Assembly: GCA_002340765.1 (NCBI GenBank)
Contig: DDMS01000060.1
Location: forward strand, 1-64,000
Source: Flavobacteriaceae bacterium UBA2540
GTDB lineage: Bacteria > Bacteroidota > Bacteroidia > Flavobacteriales > Flavobacteriaceae
Length of the DNA stretch: 64,000 nucleotides
Direction of reading: 5' to 3'
Under the pieces are notes generated by a model, which was not told where the DNA came from, did not search any database, and saw only the letters and a program-made list of their open reading frames with translations. Both the position numbers and the translations under genes were made by a program. Position 1 is the first letter of the stretch; every line of letters starts with the position of its first letter. Positions 34,847 through 44,813 of this stretch are shown one piece after another.

Positions 34847-37800
34847 ATGATTCATTTCTTTGGCGATCAAAAAACAACCTTATTTGCTGTTCAATCTTCT
34901 CAAGAATTTTCAAACGAAACTATTTCAAAATTGACTTGGTTGTTTGGGAATCAACCCAAAATAAACGTGGCGTCTATTGACGCCTTTTTTATTGGACCTA
35001 GAGCTGCCATGATTTCTCCTTGGAGTACAAATGCTGTTGAAATTACCCAAAATATGGGCATTTCTGGCATCATCAGAATTGAAGAGTTTACAGCTTGTTC
35101 CTATGATTTCGCTGAGTATGATCCTATGATTTCAGAGAAATTTAAAGGATTGCATCAATCTATTTTTACCATCAATATCCAACCAGAACCTGTTTTAGAG
35201 ATTGAAAATATTGCTACTTACAATAAGCAAGAAGGATTGTCATTAAGTGATGAAGAAGTTCAGTATTTAGAGAATGTTGCAAATAAAATTGGCAGAAAAC
35301 TGACTGATTCCGAGGTTTTTGGATTTAGTCAAGTAAACTCAGAACATTGTCGTCATAAAATTTTTAACGGAACTTTTGTCATTGATGGAGAAGAGCAACC
35401 CACTTCATTATTCAAAATGATTAAGGAAACTTCTAAGCAACATCCTAATGATATTGTGTCCGCATATAAAGATAATGTGGCATTTATAAAAGGACCAAAA
35501 GTGGATCAATTTGCTCCAAAGACTGCTGATAAACCAGATTTTTACCAAATTACTTCTTATGATTCTGTCATTTCTTTAAAAGCAGAAACACACAATTTTC
35601 CAACCACTGTAGAACCATTTAATGGAGCTGCAACGGGTTCAGGAGGAGAAATCAGAGACAGATTGGCAGGCGGAAAAGGATCGATTCCTTTGGCTGGAAC
35701 CGCTGTTTATATGACTTCTTATTCTCGTTTGGAAAAAGATAGACCCTGGGAGCAGCAATTTGAAGCTAGAAAATGGTTGTATCAAACTCCAATAAATATT
35801 TTAATCAAAGCTTCAAATGGGGCTTCTGATTTTGGAAATAAATTTGGTCAACCTCTGATTTGTGGCTCTGTTTTCACATTTGAGCATGATGAAAATTCAG
35901 ATAATTTTTCAGTAAACCCAAGAAAATTAGGCTATGATAAAGTTATTATGCAAGCTGGAGGAATTGGTTATGGAAAAGCAACTCAAGCAATCAAAGAAAG
36001 TCCAAAAGAAGGAGATAAAATCGTTATTTTAGGAGGTGAAAATTATAGAATTGGGATGGGTGGTGCTGCAGTTTCATCTGCAGATACCGGAGAATTTGCG
36101 TCTGGAATTGAATTAAATGCTGTACAACGTTCCAATCCTGAAATGCAAAAACGTGCTGCAAATGCGATTCGTGGAATGGTGGAAAGTGAAGAGAATTTTA
36201 TCGTTTCAATTCATGATCATGGCGCTGGAGGCCACCTAAATTGCTTGTCAGAATTGGTAGAAGAAACTGGTGGAAATATTGATTTAGACAAATTGCCAAT
36301 TGGTGATCCAACTTTATCAGCCAAAGAAATTATTGGCAACGAATCTCAAGAAAGAATGGGATTGGTGATTGCGGAAAAAAATATAGAAATCCTTCAAAAA
36401 ATTGCTGCACGTGAACGCTCACCAATGTATACTGTTGGGACTGTGACTGCCAATAAAAGATTTACTTTCGAATCGAAAAAAAATCATCAAAAACCAATGG
36501 AATTCGCCTTAGAAGACATGTTTGGTTCATCACCCAAAACTATTTTGACTGATAAAATCATTCAAAGAAATTATAAAAATTCGGACTACAAATCAGAAAA
36601 AATCTATGAATATTTAGCTCAAGTTTTACAATTAGAGGCAGTTGCTTGCAAAGATTGGTTAACTAATAAAGTGGACAGATGTGTGGGGGGAAAAGTTGCT
36701 AAACAACAATGTTTGGGCGCTTTGCAGTTGCCTTTGAACAATGTGGGCGTGATGGCTTTGGATTATAGAGGAAAAGAAGGAATTGCTACAAGTATTGGCC
36801 ACTCTCCTATTTCAGGATTGATTGATGCTGAAGCCGGCAGTAGAAATGCCATAACTGAAGCTCTAACAAACATTGTTTGGGCGTCTTTAAAAGACGGATT
36901 GCATTCAGTTTCATTGTCAGCAAACTGGATGTGGCCTTGCAAAAATGAAGGTGAAGATGCACGATTATACAAAGCTGTAAAAGCAGTTTCTGAATTTGCT
37001 ATTGAATTAGGAATCAATGTCCCAACTGGAAAAGATTCGCTTTCTATGAAGCAAAAATATTCGAATGAAGAAGTAATTTCTCCAGGTACAGTAATCATTT
37101 CTGCTGCTGCAAATTGTAGTGAAATAACCAAAGTGGTAGAACCTATTTTGCAAATTGATGGAGGAAATATTTATTATATCAACCTTTCTCAAGATGCGTA
37201 TAAATTAGGAGGAAGTTCTTTCAACCAAATTTTAAACACCATTGGAAATGAAACTCCCGATGTAAAAAATGTGGGATTCGTAAAAAAAACGTTCAATCTA
37301 CTTCAAAAATTTATCAAAAATGACCAAATCAATAGTGGTCATGACATTGCTTCTGGCGGATTGATTACGACTTTGTTAGAATTGTGTTTTGCAGAATTAA
37401 ATTTAGGAGCTGAATTTGACCTTTCGATTTTGAATGAAAACGATGTGATAAAGTTGCTTTTTGCTGAAAATGCAGGATTGGTTTTTCAGGCAAGCGCTAC
37501 TATTGAAGAAGAATGCAAGCAAAATGGCATTGAAATTTTCAATATTGGAAAAGCCACAAATTCAGGAAAAGTTATCATTAAAAACAACAAAGATATATTT
37601 ACTTTTGATGTTGCTAAAACCAGAGATATTTGGTATAAAACTTCTTACTTATTAGACCAAAAACAAACTGCAAATAACTTAGCAACAGCTCGTTATCAAA
37701 ATTATAAAAAGCAACCGTTGCAATTCACTTTTCCTAAAAATTTCACCGGAAAATTAGCAGATATTGTTGGAAAAAATACTCCGATAAATCAACGTCCGAA

Positions 37801-38539
37801 AGCAGCTATCATTCGTGAAAAAGGGTCCAATTCGGAACGTGAAATGGCAAATGCAATTTATTTGGCAGGTTTTGATGTTAAAGATGTTCACATGACCGAT
37901 TTGATTTCTGGAAGAGAAACTTTGGAAGATATTCAGTTTATTGGTGCTGTTGGAGGATTTTCAAATTCGGATGTTTTAGGTTCTGCAAAAGGTTGGGCTG
38001 GTGCATTTTTATACAATGAAAAAGCAAACAAAGCACTTAAAAATTTCTTTGAAAGAAAAGATACTTTGTCTGTGGGAATTTGCAATGGATGTCAACTTTT
38101 TATGGAGTTAGAACTCATTAATCCTAAGCACAAAGTTCATGGAAAAATGCATCATAATGATTCTAAAAAACACGAAAGTTCTTTTACTTCAGTGAAAATT
38201 CAGGAAAATAATTCAGTAATGCTTTCAAGTTTGGCAGGCACAACTTTAGGGGTTTGGATTTCGCATGGAGAAGGAAAATTCCACTTGCCAGAAACTGAAG
38301 AAAATTATCAAATTGTTGCAAAATATGGATATGAAACCTATCCAAATAATCCAAATGGTTCTGATTTTAATACAGCAATGTTGTGTGATCAAACAGGACG
38401 TCATTTGGTGACAATGCCACATATTGAACGTTCCACTTTTCAGTGGAATTGGGCAAACTATCCAAAAGGTAGAAAAGACGAAGTTTCTCCTTGGTTGAAA
38501 GCTTTTGTAAATGCTAGAAAATGGATTGAAAAACAGTAA
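34847..38539 (+). CDS. purL: Phosphoribosylformylglycinamidine synthase (large PurL)
   Basis: Purine biosynthesis enzyme converting FGAR to FGAM with glutamine and ATP. At 1230 residues it is the large form with PurS-like N-terminus, two AIR-synthase-like halves (FSQVNSEHCRHKIFNG; KAETHNFPTTVEPFNGAATGSGG with metal and FGAR sites) and a C-terminal class I glutamine amidotransferase with nucleophile in VGICNGCQLF and the HGEGKFHLPE block. It appears monocistronic. Confidence 0.96.
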   Translation: MIHFFGDQKTTLFAVQSSQEFSNETISKLTWLFGNQPKINVASIDAFFIGPRAAMISPWSTNAVEITQNMGISGIIRIEEFTACSYDFAEYDPMISEKFKGLHQSIFTINIQPEPVLEIENIATYNKQEGLSLSDEEVQYLENVANKIGRKLTDSEVFGFSQVNSEHCRHKIFNGTFVIDGEEQPTSLFKMIKETSKQHPNDIVSAYKDNVAFIKGPKVDQFAPKTADKPDFYQITSYDSVISLKAETHNFPTTVEPFNGAATGSGGEIRDRLAGGKGSIPLAGTAVYMTSYSRLEKDRPWEQQFEARKWLYQTPINILIKASNGASDFGNKFGQPLICGSVFTFEHDENSDNFSVNPRKLGYDKVIMQAGGIGYGKATQAIKESPKEGDKIVILGGENYRIGMGGAAVSSADTGEFASGIELNAVQRSNPEMQKRAANAIRGMVESEENFIVSIHDHGAGGHLNCLSELVEETGGNIDLDKLPIGDPTLSAKEIIGNESQERMGLVIAEKNIEILQKIAARERSPMYTVGTVTANKRFTFESKKNHQKPMEFALEDMFGSSPKTILTDKIIQRNYKNSDYKSEKIYEYLAQVLQLEAVACKDWLTNKVDRCVGGKVAKQQCLGALQLPLNNVGVMALDYRGKEGIATSIGHSPISGLIDAEAGSRNAITEALTNIVWASLKDGLHSVSLSANWMWPCKNEGEDARLYKAVKAVSEFAIELGINVPTGKDSLSMKQKYSNEEVISPGTVIISAAANCSEITKVVEPILQIDGGNIYYINLSQDAYKLGGSSFNQILNTIGNETPDVKNVGFVKKTFNLLQKFIKNDQINSGHDIASGGLITTLLELCFAELNLGAEFDLSILNENDVIKLLFAENAGLVFQASATIEEECKQNGIEIFNIGKATNSGKVIIKNNKDIFTFDVAKTRDIWYKTSYLLDQKQTANNLATARYQNYKKQPLQFTFPKNFTGKLADIVGKNTPINQRPKAAIIREKGSNSEREMANAIYLAGFDVKDVHMTDLISGRETLEDIQFIGAVGGFSNSDVLGSAKGWAGAFLYNEKANKALKNFFERKDTLSVGICNGCQLFMELELINPKHKVHGKMHHNDSKKHESSFTSVKIQENNSVMLSSLAGTTLGVWISHGEGKFHLPETEENYQIVAKYGYETYPNNPNGSDFNTAMLCDQTGRHLVTMPHIERSTFQWNWANYPKGRKDEVSPWLKAFVNARKWIEKQ

Positions 38540-38639
38540 TTCTTAAATAATATATCCATATTATAATATTTCACTAAAAAAAAGGCATTACCTGTTGTTT
38601 TTTTTTTAAAAAAAATTAAGTAAATTATGCGGAATAAAA

Positions 38640-40412
38640 ATGAGAAAAATGTCAACTACTATCACTCGCATTTTTGATTTTGCCTATTATCAATTGGAAA
38701 ATCATCCATCAAAAAGATGTTTTAATTATAAAAATGAGCAAAAATGGGAAGCAATTTCCACTGAAAAATACATTTCTGATGCAACTAAAGTAAGTAGTTC
38801 ATTATTGAATTTGGGCATAAAACCTTCTGATAAAATTGCAGTAATTAGTTCAAATAACAACCCAAATTGGCATATTTTAGATATTGGAATTTTGCAAGTT
38901 GGAGCTCAAAATGTCCCTTTATATGCAACTTTGTCTGAAAAAGATTACGAATATATTTTAAATCATTCCGATGCAAAATATTGTTTTGTTTCTGACAATG
39001 ATTTGTATCAAAAAGTAATTTCTATTCAAAACAAAACGCAACTTAAAAAAGTATTTTCTCTTGAAAATAGTAACACTAATTATGATTGGAATTCATTTTT
39101 AAAAATTGGAACTTCTAGCGATTTTATTGATGAAATTTCAACATTAAAAAAATCAGTAAAACCGTCGGATTTAGCGACAATTATTTATACTTCAGGAACT
39201 ACAGGAACACCAAAAGGTGTAATGTTAACCCATGAAAATATTGTTTTTACAGTTTTAAAAACTGCAAAAAGAATTGATTTAACAGAAAATAACTCAAAAA
39301 TTATCAGCTATTTACCTATTTGTCATATTTTTGAGAGAGCAGCATCTTATTATAACCAATTCATGGGTTTTGAAATTTATTTTGCTGAAAGTATCGACAA
39401 ACTTGGTGAAACCATCAAAGAAGTAAAACCACATTATTTGGCAGTTGTTCCAAGATTATTGGAAAAGATTTTTGATAAAATTATTGACAAAGGGAGTCAG
39501 TTAAATGGAATTAAAAAAGGATTGTTTTTTTGGGCTTTACATTTAGCAGAAAAATACGAACCATTTCAAAAAAATGGCTTTTGGTTTGATGTTCAATTAC
39601 AAATTGCCGAAAAATTAATTTTTTCAAAATGGAAAGAAGCTTTGGGTGGAAACTTGCAATTTATGATTTCAGGAAGTGCGCCTTTGCAAGAACGTTTAAT
39701 TCGGATTTTTACTGCAGCAGGAATTACCATTTTTGAAGGTTATGGCTTGACAGAATCTTCTCCTGCAGGAACATTAAATGAACTGAAAAACAACGGTTTT
39801 AAAATTGGAACCGTTGGAAAACCTCTGGAAGACGTTGAACTAAAAATTGCAGAAGATGGTGAGATTTTAATCAAAGGAAAAAATATAATGTTGGGATATT
39901 ATAAAAATCCAACTTTAACAAATGAAACTATTATTAATGGATATTTACACACGGGTGATATTGGAACTATTGACGAAGATGGTTTTTTAAAAATTACTGA
40001 CAGAAAGAAGGAGATTTTTAAAACTTCTGGAGGAAAATATATTGCACCTGCAGCCTTGGAAAGTGAGTTTAAACAATCGAGATTTATTGAGCAAATAATG
40101 GTCATTGGAGAATCTGAAAAAATGCCTGCTGCTTTGATTCAATTGAACTTTGAGTTTATAAAAAATTGGGGAATACGTCATAACCATAGCATTATTGATA
40201 TCACTTCTGATAAAAAAATACTTAAAAGAATTCAAAAAGAAGTAGACTTTTATAATCTCAAATTTGGCAAGTGGGAACAGATTAAAAAATTTGAAATTAC
40301 GCCTGATGAATGGACAATTGATTCAGGACATTTGACGCCCACAATGAAAATGAAACGAAAAGTTATCCAAGAAAAATATAAAAACTTAGTCCAAAAAATA
40401 TATAATTCATAA
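38640..40412 (+). CDS. Long-chain acyl-CoA synthetase, AMP-forming (first of tandem pair)
   Basis: ANL-superfamily ligase of 590 residues activating a fatty acid to acyl-CoA. It has the AMP-binding P-loop YTSGTTGTPKG, motif II YGLTESSP, and the TGDIGTIDEDGFLKITDRKKE segment with the conserved Asp and Arg. It is about 60% like the next gene by eye (shared blocks in every motif), a tandem duplication. The start may be ATG at 38640 or 38649. Chain-length preference cannot be told. Confidence 0.93.
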   Translation: MRKMSTTITRIFDFAYYQLENHPSKRCFNYKNEQKWEAISTEKYISDATKVSSSLLNLGIKPSDKIAVISSNNNPNWHILDIGILQVGAQNVPLYATLSEKDYEYILNHSDAKYCFVSDNDLYQKVISIQNKTQLKKVFSLENSNTNYDWNSFLKIGTSSDFIDEISTLKKSVKPSDLATIIYTSGTTGTPKGVMLTHENIVFTVLKTAKRIDLTENNSKIISYLPICHIFERAASYYNQFMGFEIYFAESIDKLGETIKEVKPHYLAVVPRLLEKIFDKIIDKGSQLNGIKKGLFFWALHLAEKYEPFQKNGFWFDVQLQIAEKLIFSKWKEALGGNLQFMISGSAPLQERLIRIFTAAGITIFEGYGLTESSPAGTLNELKNNGFKIGTVGKPLEDVELKIAEDGEILIKGKNIMLGYYKNPTLTNETIINGYLHTGDIGTIDEDGFLKITDRKKEIFKTSGGKYIAPAALESEFKQSRFIEQIMVIGESEKMPAALIQLNFEFIKNWGIRHNHSIIDITSDKKILKRIQKEVDFYNLKFGKWEQIKKFEITPDEWTIDSGHLTPTMKMKRKVIQEKYKNLVQKIYNS

Positions 40413-40478
40413 AATATCAAGTAGTTTCATAAGTATTTGCAAAAGAGAGGTAAATTTATTACTTTGGCGTATCATAAA

Positions 40479-42260
40479 ATGAACAATATGCAAACAGGAA
40501 TTAGTAGATTATTTGATATCCCTTATTTTCAACTTCATACGTATAACCTCAAAAATGCATTTTCTACAAAATATGAAGGAAAATGGAATTCCATTTCATC
40601 CAAAGAATATGTAGATTTATCCAATCAATTGAGCAGAGGTTTATTAAAATCGGGAGTAAAACCCAATGACAAAATTGCCATTATTTCAACCACCAATAGA
40701 ACTGAGTGGAATATTTGCGACATTGCTTTATTGCAATTGGGTGCACAAACTGTCCCAATTTACCCAACAATTTCTAAAGAGGATTATGAATATGTCATCA
40801 ATCACTCAGAATCTATTTACTGTTTTGTTTCAGATATCACTGTGATTGAAAAAATAAATCAAATTAAAGCAAACACTCAATTAAAAGGTATTTTTACTTT
40901 TGATGATATCAAAGGAGAAAAAAGTTGGAAAGAACTCTTAGAATTAGGAAAAGATGATAGCAATCAAGAAGAAGTTGAAACCAGAAAAAACGCAGTAAAA
41001 TCAACTGATTTAGCCACCATTATTTATACTTCTGGAACAACTGGAAAGCCAAAAGGGGTTATGTTGACACATGATAATATTGTTCAAAATGTGATTTGTT
41101 CAAAACAAAGAGTGCCACTTGAATATGGAAATTCGAAAGCATTAAGCTTTTTGCCTGTTTGTCATATTTTTGAACGCATGATTTTATATTTATATCAATA
41201 TTGTGGTGTTGACATTTATTTTGCAGAATCTATTGAGAAATTATCTGAAAATGCACAAGAAGTAAAGCCTGATGTGATGACAGCCGTGCCAAGATTGTAT
41301 GAAAAAATCTATGACAAAATTGTTTTAAAAGGTGGAGATTTAAATGGAATTAAAAAGAAATTATTTTTCTGGGCCTTAGATTTGGGTTTAAAATATGAGC
41401 CTTATGGAGCAAATGGTTGGTGGTATGAAAAACAATTAGGACTTGCACGAAAACTTATTTTCTCAAAATGGCAAGCAGCCTTAGGTGGTAATTTAAAATT
41501 AATGGTTTCTGGAAGTGCAGCTTTACAAGCAAGGTTAACAAGGGTTTTTGCAGCTGCAGGAATGCCAATTATGGAAGGTTATGGATTAACTGAAACTTCT
41601 CCAGTTGTATCGGTAAATGATCAAAATAATACTGGTTTTAGAGTAGGAACTGTTGGGAAAATTATTGATGGAATTGTAGTTAAAATTGCAGAAAATGGTG
41701 AAATTTTAGTAAAAGGTCATAATGTAATGCAAGGATATTATAAAGATCCTGAAAAAACTGCAGAAGCATTAAAAGACGGTTTTTTTCATACTGGAGATAA
41801 AGGAGAATTTGATAAGGATGGATTTTTAAAAATCACAGGAAGAACTAAAGAAATGTTTAAAACTTCTGGTGGAAAATATATAGTTCCACCATTATTAGAG
41901 GGGGAATTAAAACAGTCTTTATTTATAGAACAAATTATGGTTGTTGGAGAAGGTGAAAAAATGCCAGCTGCAATTATCCAACCAAATTTTGAATATTTAA
42001 AAGATTGGGCAAAAGATCAAAAGATTACTTTTTCATCAAATAAAGATTTGATTGAAAATCCGAAAGTGATTCAAGAAATTCAAAATGCTATAAATATTTG
42101 TAATGAAAAATTCGGTCATTGGGAACAAATAAAACGTTTCGAATTAACCTCTAATGAATGGACAATTGATGGTGGTCAATTAACTCCAACAATGAAAATG
42201 AAACGTGAGGTCATTAAAGAAATTTATAAAGATTTATACGAAAAAATGTATCGTTTTTAA
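40479..42260 (+). CDS. Long-chain acyl-CoA synthetase, AMP-forming (second of tandem pair)
   Basis: Paralogue of the previous gene with YTSGTTGKPKG, YGLTETSP and TGDKGEFDKDGFLKITGRTKE motifs complete. An upstream in-frame TTG at 40437 would add 14 residues without family resemblance; the ATG at 40479 (MNNMQTGISRLFDIPYF) is preferred and aligns with the neighbour's start. The gap to the first copy is about 66 bases. Confidence 0.92.
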   Translation: MNNMQTGISRLFDIPYFQLHTYNLKNAFSTKYEGKWNSISSKEYVDLSNQLSRGLLKSGVKPNDKIAIISTTNRTEWNICDIALLQLGAQTVPIYPTISKEDYEYVINHSESIYCFVSDITVIEKINQIKANTQLKGIFTFDDIKGEKSWKELLELGKDDSNQEEVETRKNAVKSTDLATIIYTSGTTGKPKGVMLTHDNIVQNVICSKQRVPLEYGNSKALSFLPVCHIFERMILYLYQYCGVDIYFAESIEKLSENAQEVKPDVMTAVPRLYEKIYDKIVLKGGDLNGIKKKLFFWALDLGLKYEPYGANGWWYEKQLGLARKLIFSKWQAALGGNLKLMVSGSAALQARLTRVFAAAGMPIMEGYGLTETSPVVSVNDQNNTGFRVGTVGKIIDGIVVKIAENGEILVKGHNVMQGYYKDPEKTAEALKDGFFHTGDKGEFDKDGFLKITGRTKEMFKTSGGKYIVPPLLEGELKQSLFIEQIMVVGEGEKMPAAIIQPNFEYLKDWAKDQKITFSSNKDLIENPKVIQEIQNAINICNEKFGHWEQIKRFELTSNEWTIDGGQLTPTMKMKREVIKEIYKDLYEKMYRF

Positions 42261-42304
42261 ACTATTTTTTACATAAAATATTACTAGTGAAATAACTAAA
42301 AAAA

Positions 42305-43306
42305 TTAATGTAAAATTTTAAATAATAATTCTTTCAAAATATCTTCTTGTGATTGATTCGCTCCAACACCTTTACTTTTCACATCTGCATCTCTCAAAAA
42401 GGAAATAATAGATGTTACTTTTTGGATGGGGTAATTTCTTGCTGCCAAAAAATATTCATCCACAAAATAAGGATTGATTCCCAGAGCTAAAGCAACTGAT
42501 TTCTTTGATTTATCCAGTAAACCATGAAAAAAAAACAACTGTGTAAAAAAAGTATTTAACAACGAAATCGTAACAACCAAAGGATTATTTTTTGAATTTT
42601 CAGAAAAATAATTGATAATTCTGTTCGCTCTCAAAGTGTTTTTCTCTCCTACTGCTTTTCGTAATTCAAAATTATTAAAGTCTTTTGAAATTCCAATATT
42701 TTCCTCTATATGTTTGTCATTGATAATGCTTCCCTCTGAAAGAATCAACATCAATTTATTCAGTTCATTAGAAATTTTACTCAAATCCGTTCCCAAGAAC
42801 TCAATCAACATCAATGCTGCTTTTGGCTCAATTTGATATTTTTTACCACTTAAAACTCTTCTAATCCAATCAGAAACTTGATTTTCATACAATTTTTTAC
42901 TTTCAAAAATCAGCCCTGATTTGGAAATTACTTTGTGTAATTTTTTTCTTTTATCAAGCGTTTTATATTTATAATTGAAAACTAATACTGTTGAAGGTTG
43001 AGGATTTTCAGCATAGAAAACTAAATTTTCAATATTTCTGCTTAAATCTTGTGCTTCTTTCACAATAATTACCTGCCTTTCAGCCATAATTGGATACCGT
43101 TTTGCAGCAGAAATAATATCTTCAATAGTTACATCTCTTCCATACATCACTTGCTGATTAAACCCTTTTTCAGACTCATCAAGAATATTTTTCTCGATAA
43201 AATCAGAAATCTGATCAATATAATAAGGTTCCTCTCCCATTAAAAAATAAATAGGTTTGATGTTTTTTCTTTTTATATCTGCTACAATGTCTTTTATTTC
43301 GTTCAT
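42305..43306 (-). CDS. holA: DNA polymerase III subunit delta
   Basis: Clamp-loader delta subunit of 333 residues, which opens the sliding clamp. The N-terminus IKPIYFLMGEEPYYIDQISDFI is typical of HolA, and the C-terminal collar-like region (NPYFVDEYFLAARNYP) fits. It is convergent with the acyl-CoA synthetases and divergent from the nuclease-like gene with only about 15 bases between start codons, so promoters overlap. Confidence 0.92.
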   Translation of the reverse strand: MNEIKDIVADIKRKNIKPIYFLMGEEPYYIDQISDFIEKNILDESEKGFNQQVMYGRDVTIEDIISAAKRYPIMAERQVIIVKEAQDLSRNIENLVFYAENPQPSTVLVFNYKYKTLDKRKKLHKVISKSGLIFESKKLYENQVSDWIRRVLSGKKYQIEPKAALMLIEFLGTDLSKISNELNKLMLILSEGSIINDKHIEENIGISKDFNNFELRKAVGEKNTLRANRIINYFSENSKNNPLVVTISLLNTFFTQLFFFHGLLDKSKKSVALALGINPYFVDEYFLAARNYPIQKVTSIISFLRDADVKSKGVGANQSQEDILKELLFKILH

Positions 43307-43311
43307 TTTAG

Positions 43312-43319
43312 TAATTTTG
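43312..43319 (+). promoter_or_regulatory. -7 element directly before the HsdR-N-like gene
   Basis: TAATTTTG matches TAnnTTTG and ends four bases before the ATG at 43324, so a leaderless or nearly leaderless mRNA is predicted. Confidence 0.45.
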
Positions 43320-43323
43320 ATTG

Positions 43324-43779
43324 ATGATAAAACTCAATCTTCCAACGTATTCATTCAAACTCAAAAGTAAGGAAAATAAAACGCTTATTTTTGACAAATT
43401 CAGGAAAAAATATGTGCTATTAACTCCTGAAGAATGGGTTCGGCAGCATGTTGCTTCTTTTTTATTAGAAGAAAAAAAATATCCAGTTTCTTTGATTTCA
43501 ATAGAAAAACAATTTCTTGTCAATAATTTGAAAAAGAGAACTGACATCATCATTTTTAATGCATCTGGCAATCCTGAAATCATGGTAGAATGCAAAGCTC
43601 CAACTGTAAAAATTACACAAGAAACTTTTGATCAAATTGCCAGATATAATTTAAAAATTAAGGCAAATTATCTTTTTGTGACGAATGGTTTAGACCATTT
43701 TTATTGTCAGATAGATTTTGAAAATGAAACCTATATTTTCTTAAAAGAAATTCCTAATTATATTAAGAAAACTTTTTAA
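43324..43779 (+). CDS. HsdR N-terminal-like PD-(D/E)XK nuclease-fold protein
   Basis: A 151-residue stand-alone protein resembling the type I restriction R-subunit N-terminal domain. The PD-(D/E)XK core is intact: D74 in KRTDIIIF, and E89 and K91 in VECKAP. No restriction or methylase genes are nearby, so this is an orphan domain commonly seen next to holA-type genes in this group. The ATG at 43324 follows an in-frame TTG at 43321. Nuclease activity is inferred from the fold only. Confidence 0.8.
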   Translation: MIKLNLPTYSFKLKSKENKTLIFDKFRKKYVLLTPEEWVRQHVASFLLEEKKYPVSLISIEKQFLVNNLKKRTDIIIFNASGNPEIMVECKAPTVKITQETFDQIARYNLKIKANYLFVTNGLDHFYCQIDFENETYIFLKEIPNYIKKTF

Positions 43780-43799
43780 TTTAACTCAATTTTATAATG

Positions 43800-43807
43800 T
43801 AAATTCG
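43800..43807 (+). promoter_or_regulatory. -7-like element directly before the glycosyltransferase
   Basis: TAAATTCG differs from TAnnTTTG by one base and ends five bases before the TTG start at 43813. Confidence 0.35.
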
Positions 43808-43812
43808 CACAC

Positions 43813-44811
43813 TTGAGAACTGCCATTGTCATATTAAATTGGAACGGAATAAAATTATTGAAGACATTTTTGCCTTCAATAATAAACTTTAGTTCAGAAA
43901 AAGCTGTAATTTATGTGGCTGATAATGCTTCTACTGACGATTCCTTAAAGTTTATTAAAGCTTATTATCCCTCCGTAAAAATAATTAAAAATATTTTTAA
44001 TGGTGGTTATGCAAAAGGATATAACGATGCTTTACAAAATGTAAATGCTGATATTTACTGTTTGATAAATTCGGATGTTGAAGTTACTGAAAATTGGTTG
44101 ACTCCTGTTTTAGAAGTTTTTGAAAAAGATAAAAATATAGCGATTATTCAACCAAAAATTTTAGATTTTAAAGAAAAAACAACTTTTGAATATGCAGGAG
44201 CAGCTGGGGGTTTTATTGACTTTTTTGGATATCCATATTGCAGAGGACGTGTTTTTAATTCATTAGAAAAAGATACCCACCAATTTGATGACATTTCTGA
44301 AATTTTCTGGGCTTCTGGTGCTTGTTTTTTTATTCGTTCTGAAGTTTTTCATCAATTAAATGGCTTTGATGAGGATTATTTTGCACATCAGGAAGAAATC
44401 GATTTGTGTTGGAGAACGAACAACATTGGTTACAAAATAAATTATGTTGGAACTTCGACGATTTTTCATGTTGGAGGTGCAACTTTAAAAGAAACAAATC
44501 CTAATAAAACATTTTTAAACTTTAGAAATAGTTTGCTAAATGTGGTTAAAAATGTTCCTAAAAGATGGTTTTTGATTGTTGTATTTTCAAGATTGGTTTT
44601 AGATGGAATTGCAGGAATTAAGTTTTTGATTGAATTGAGACCTATTCACACTTTCGCAATTTTAAGAGCACACCTAAGTTTTTATAAAAATTTAATCCTT
44701 TTTTTAAACAAGAGAAGAAAAGTTCAAAAAAAGCAATTCTATTTTTCTCACATCAGTATTGTTTGGCAATATTTTGTTTTAAGAAGAAAAAAATTTGAAA
44801 ATTTAAAATAA
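43813..44811 (+). CDS. Family 2 glycosyltransferase (rhamnosyltransferase-like)
   Basis: GT-A fold transferase of 332 residues. VILNWNGIKLL and YVADNASTDDSL form the nucleotide-sugar site, and INSDVEV is the metal-binding DxD-like motif. EDYFAHQEEIDLCWR is the ED-type motif of WbbL-like proteins. The start is TTG. No polysaccharide cluster surrounds it, so the acceptor is unknown. It is convergent with tsaC, two bases apart. Confidence 0.88.
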   Translation: MRTAIVILNWNGIKLLKTFLPSIINFSSEKAVIYVADNASTDDSLKFIKAYYPSVKIIKNIFNGGYAKGYNDALQNVNADIYCLINSDVEVTENWLTPVLEVFEKDKNIAIIQPKILDFKEKTTFEYAGAAGGFIDFFGYPYCRGRVFNSLEKDTHQFDDISEIFWASGACFFIRSEVFHQLNGFDEDYFAHQEEIDLCWRTNNIGYKINYVGTSTIFHVGGATLKETNPNKTFLNFRNSLLNVVKNVPKRWFLIVVFSRLVLDGIAGIKFLIELRPIHTFAILRAHLSFYKNLILFLNKRRKVQKKQFYFSHISIVWQYFVLRRKKFENLK

Positions 44812-44813
44812 CG

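Noticed and set aside
43324..43779. Active type I restriction-modification system
   Set aside because: Only the R-subunit N-terminal-like domain is present; no HsdM, HsdS or helicase part is adjacent.
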